From Paulownia fortunei (taxonomy: Eukaryota; Streptophyta; Magnoliopsida; Lamiales; Paulowniaceae): a stretch of 64,000 nt of DNA. Numbering within the stretch: the stretch's first letter is position 1; each line of letters opens with the position of its first letter. A program made the translations under genes and the position numbers. Positions 63,554 through 64,000 of the stretch are shown in pieces. The notes beneath the pieces were generated by a model, which was given only the letters and a program-made list of their open reading frames with translations, ran no database searches and had not been told where the DNA came from. The DNA lies in the NCBI GenBank assembly GCA_019321725.1, contig CM033114.1, forward strand, positions 15,666,278-15,730,277, written 5' to 3'.

Positions 63554-63866
63554 GAGGGTGTTGGGCTAAGTATCCTACATCTTATAAAATGTTCATGGAG
63601 CTTATAAAATGCTAGATTTTATTTTAAAATTAAGGTTTTGAAGTGTTCGTATAAAATAAACTCATGAAACTTGTAAGATGTTAGTATTGACAATTTTGTA
63701 ATTACATAGTCAAAACTAAAGGAGTTTCTTTTTTACTTTTTGAAAAGAGCTTATAAGATCCTATCTTATTTTGAGAGGTTTTACCAAATACTTTAGAATA
63801 TATTATAAGCTCTCAAACTTCTAATAAGATGTTTTAAGAAGCTTATAAGCTTACCTGAACACCCTC
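63554..63866. mobile_element. Tourist-like MITE with TAA duplication
   Basis: 313 bp with imperfect inverted ends: left GAGGGTGTTGGGCTAAG, right (reverse complement) GAGGGTGTTCAGGTAAGC. Flanked by TAA at 63551-63553 and 63867-63869, as in PIF/Harbinger elements. The interior repeats GCTTATAA(G/A)AT-like motifs. A 3-bp duplication alone is weak, but the ends are convincing. Confidence 0.65.
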
Positions 63867-64000
63867 TAAAGCTACAACTATAGAAAACATCTTTCGTCTA
63901 CCATACCAATCATGCAGGCAACATCCATTATTCACACCAGTTCTCACAGATCTAGCCGCATCACAGTAGCTATTATTCATATACACACCATGGTAGTACT

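Noticed and set aside
1..64000. CRISPR arrays, bacterial operons, tRNA or rRNA genes
   Set aside because: Nothing of the kind seen. The DNA is plant nuclear, and the tandem arrays have no spacer-repeat structure.

Overview
This window is nuclear DNA from a flowering plant, most likely a eudicot. It is AT-rich. It has spliced genes with GT-AG introns, plant Ty1/copia and Ty3/gypsy retrotransposons, MITEs, and one 100-N scaffold gap at 43942-44041. I cannot place the species.

Region 1-29.4 kb is a nest of old retrotransposons. Copia-A (+) keeps RT and RNase H (2795-4128) and a 3' LTR that is split by a 3 kb solo gypsy LTR (4322-7328). An inverted copy of the same gypsy LTR (1-2794) breaks Copia-A's RT on the other side. 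Copia-B (-, SIRE-like) runs in pieces from about 28.5 kb down to 7856. It was opened three times: by a solo copia LTR (8138-10357, duplication AAAGG), by an Athila-like gypsy on + (10980-16742, duplication AGTGT), and by an Athila-like gypsy on - (17553-26384, duplication GCCTT). In each case the coding sequence on the two sides rejoins. The last element carries spliced-gene debris of a chloroplast LepA/EF4 translation factor, fused to an inverted piece of its own LTR.

Region 29.4-39.5 kb holds the best host gene, an eight-exon urate oxidase on - (31042-36344, 306 aa, C-terminal SKM). A MULE-type MITE lies downstream of it and a hAT-type MITE upstream.

Region 39.5-44.0 kb is a degenerate Tat-like gypsy segment. 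It has a gag remnant on -, a cluster of AGCTCGAGC-type palindromes, and a 20-unit tandem array in which every ~26-bp unit is its own hairpin with a changing but still paired stem.

Region 44.0-54.3 kb is a host gene on - for a cytosolic 5'-nucleotidase III-type HAD phosphatase. Eight exons are visible and the terminal exon is missing, probably in the scaffold gap. A fairly young 5 kb copia element (44975-49968), with 264-bp LTRs, lies between exon 8 and the gap, presumably within the last intron.

Region 54.6-58.5 kb is a tandem array of six ~0.6-0.7 kb monomers with alternating spacing, so the higher-order unit is a ~1.33 kb dimer. After it come a decayed copia on - (59.8-61.3 kb), remains of an MMTAG2-family gene on - (62514-63210), and a small Tourist-like MITE (63554-63866).

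Urate oxidase (peroxisomal purine breakdown) and the 5'-nucleotidase (nucleotide dephosphorylation) both belong to nucleotide turnover. Nothing in the sequence shows that they are co-regulated. All homologies were recognised by eye; no database search was run.
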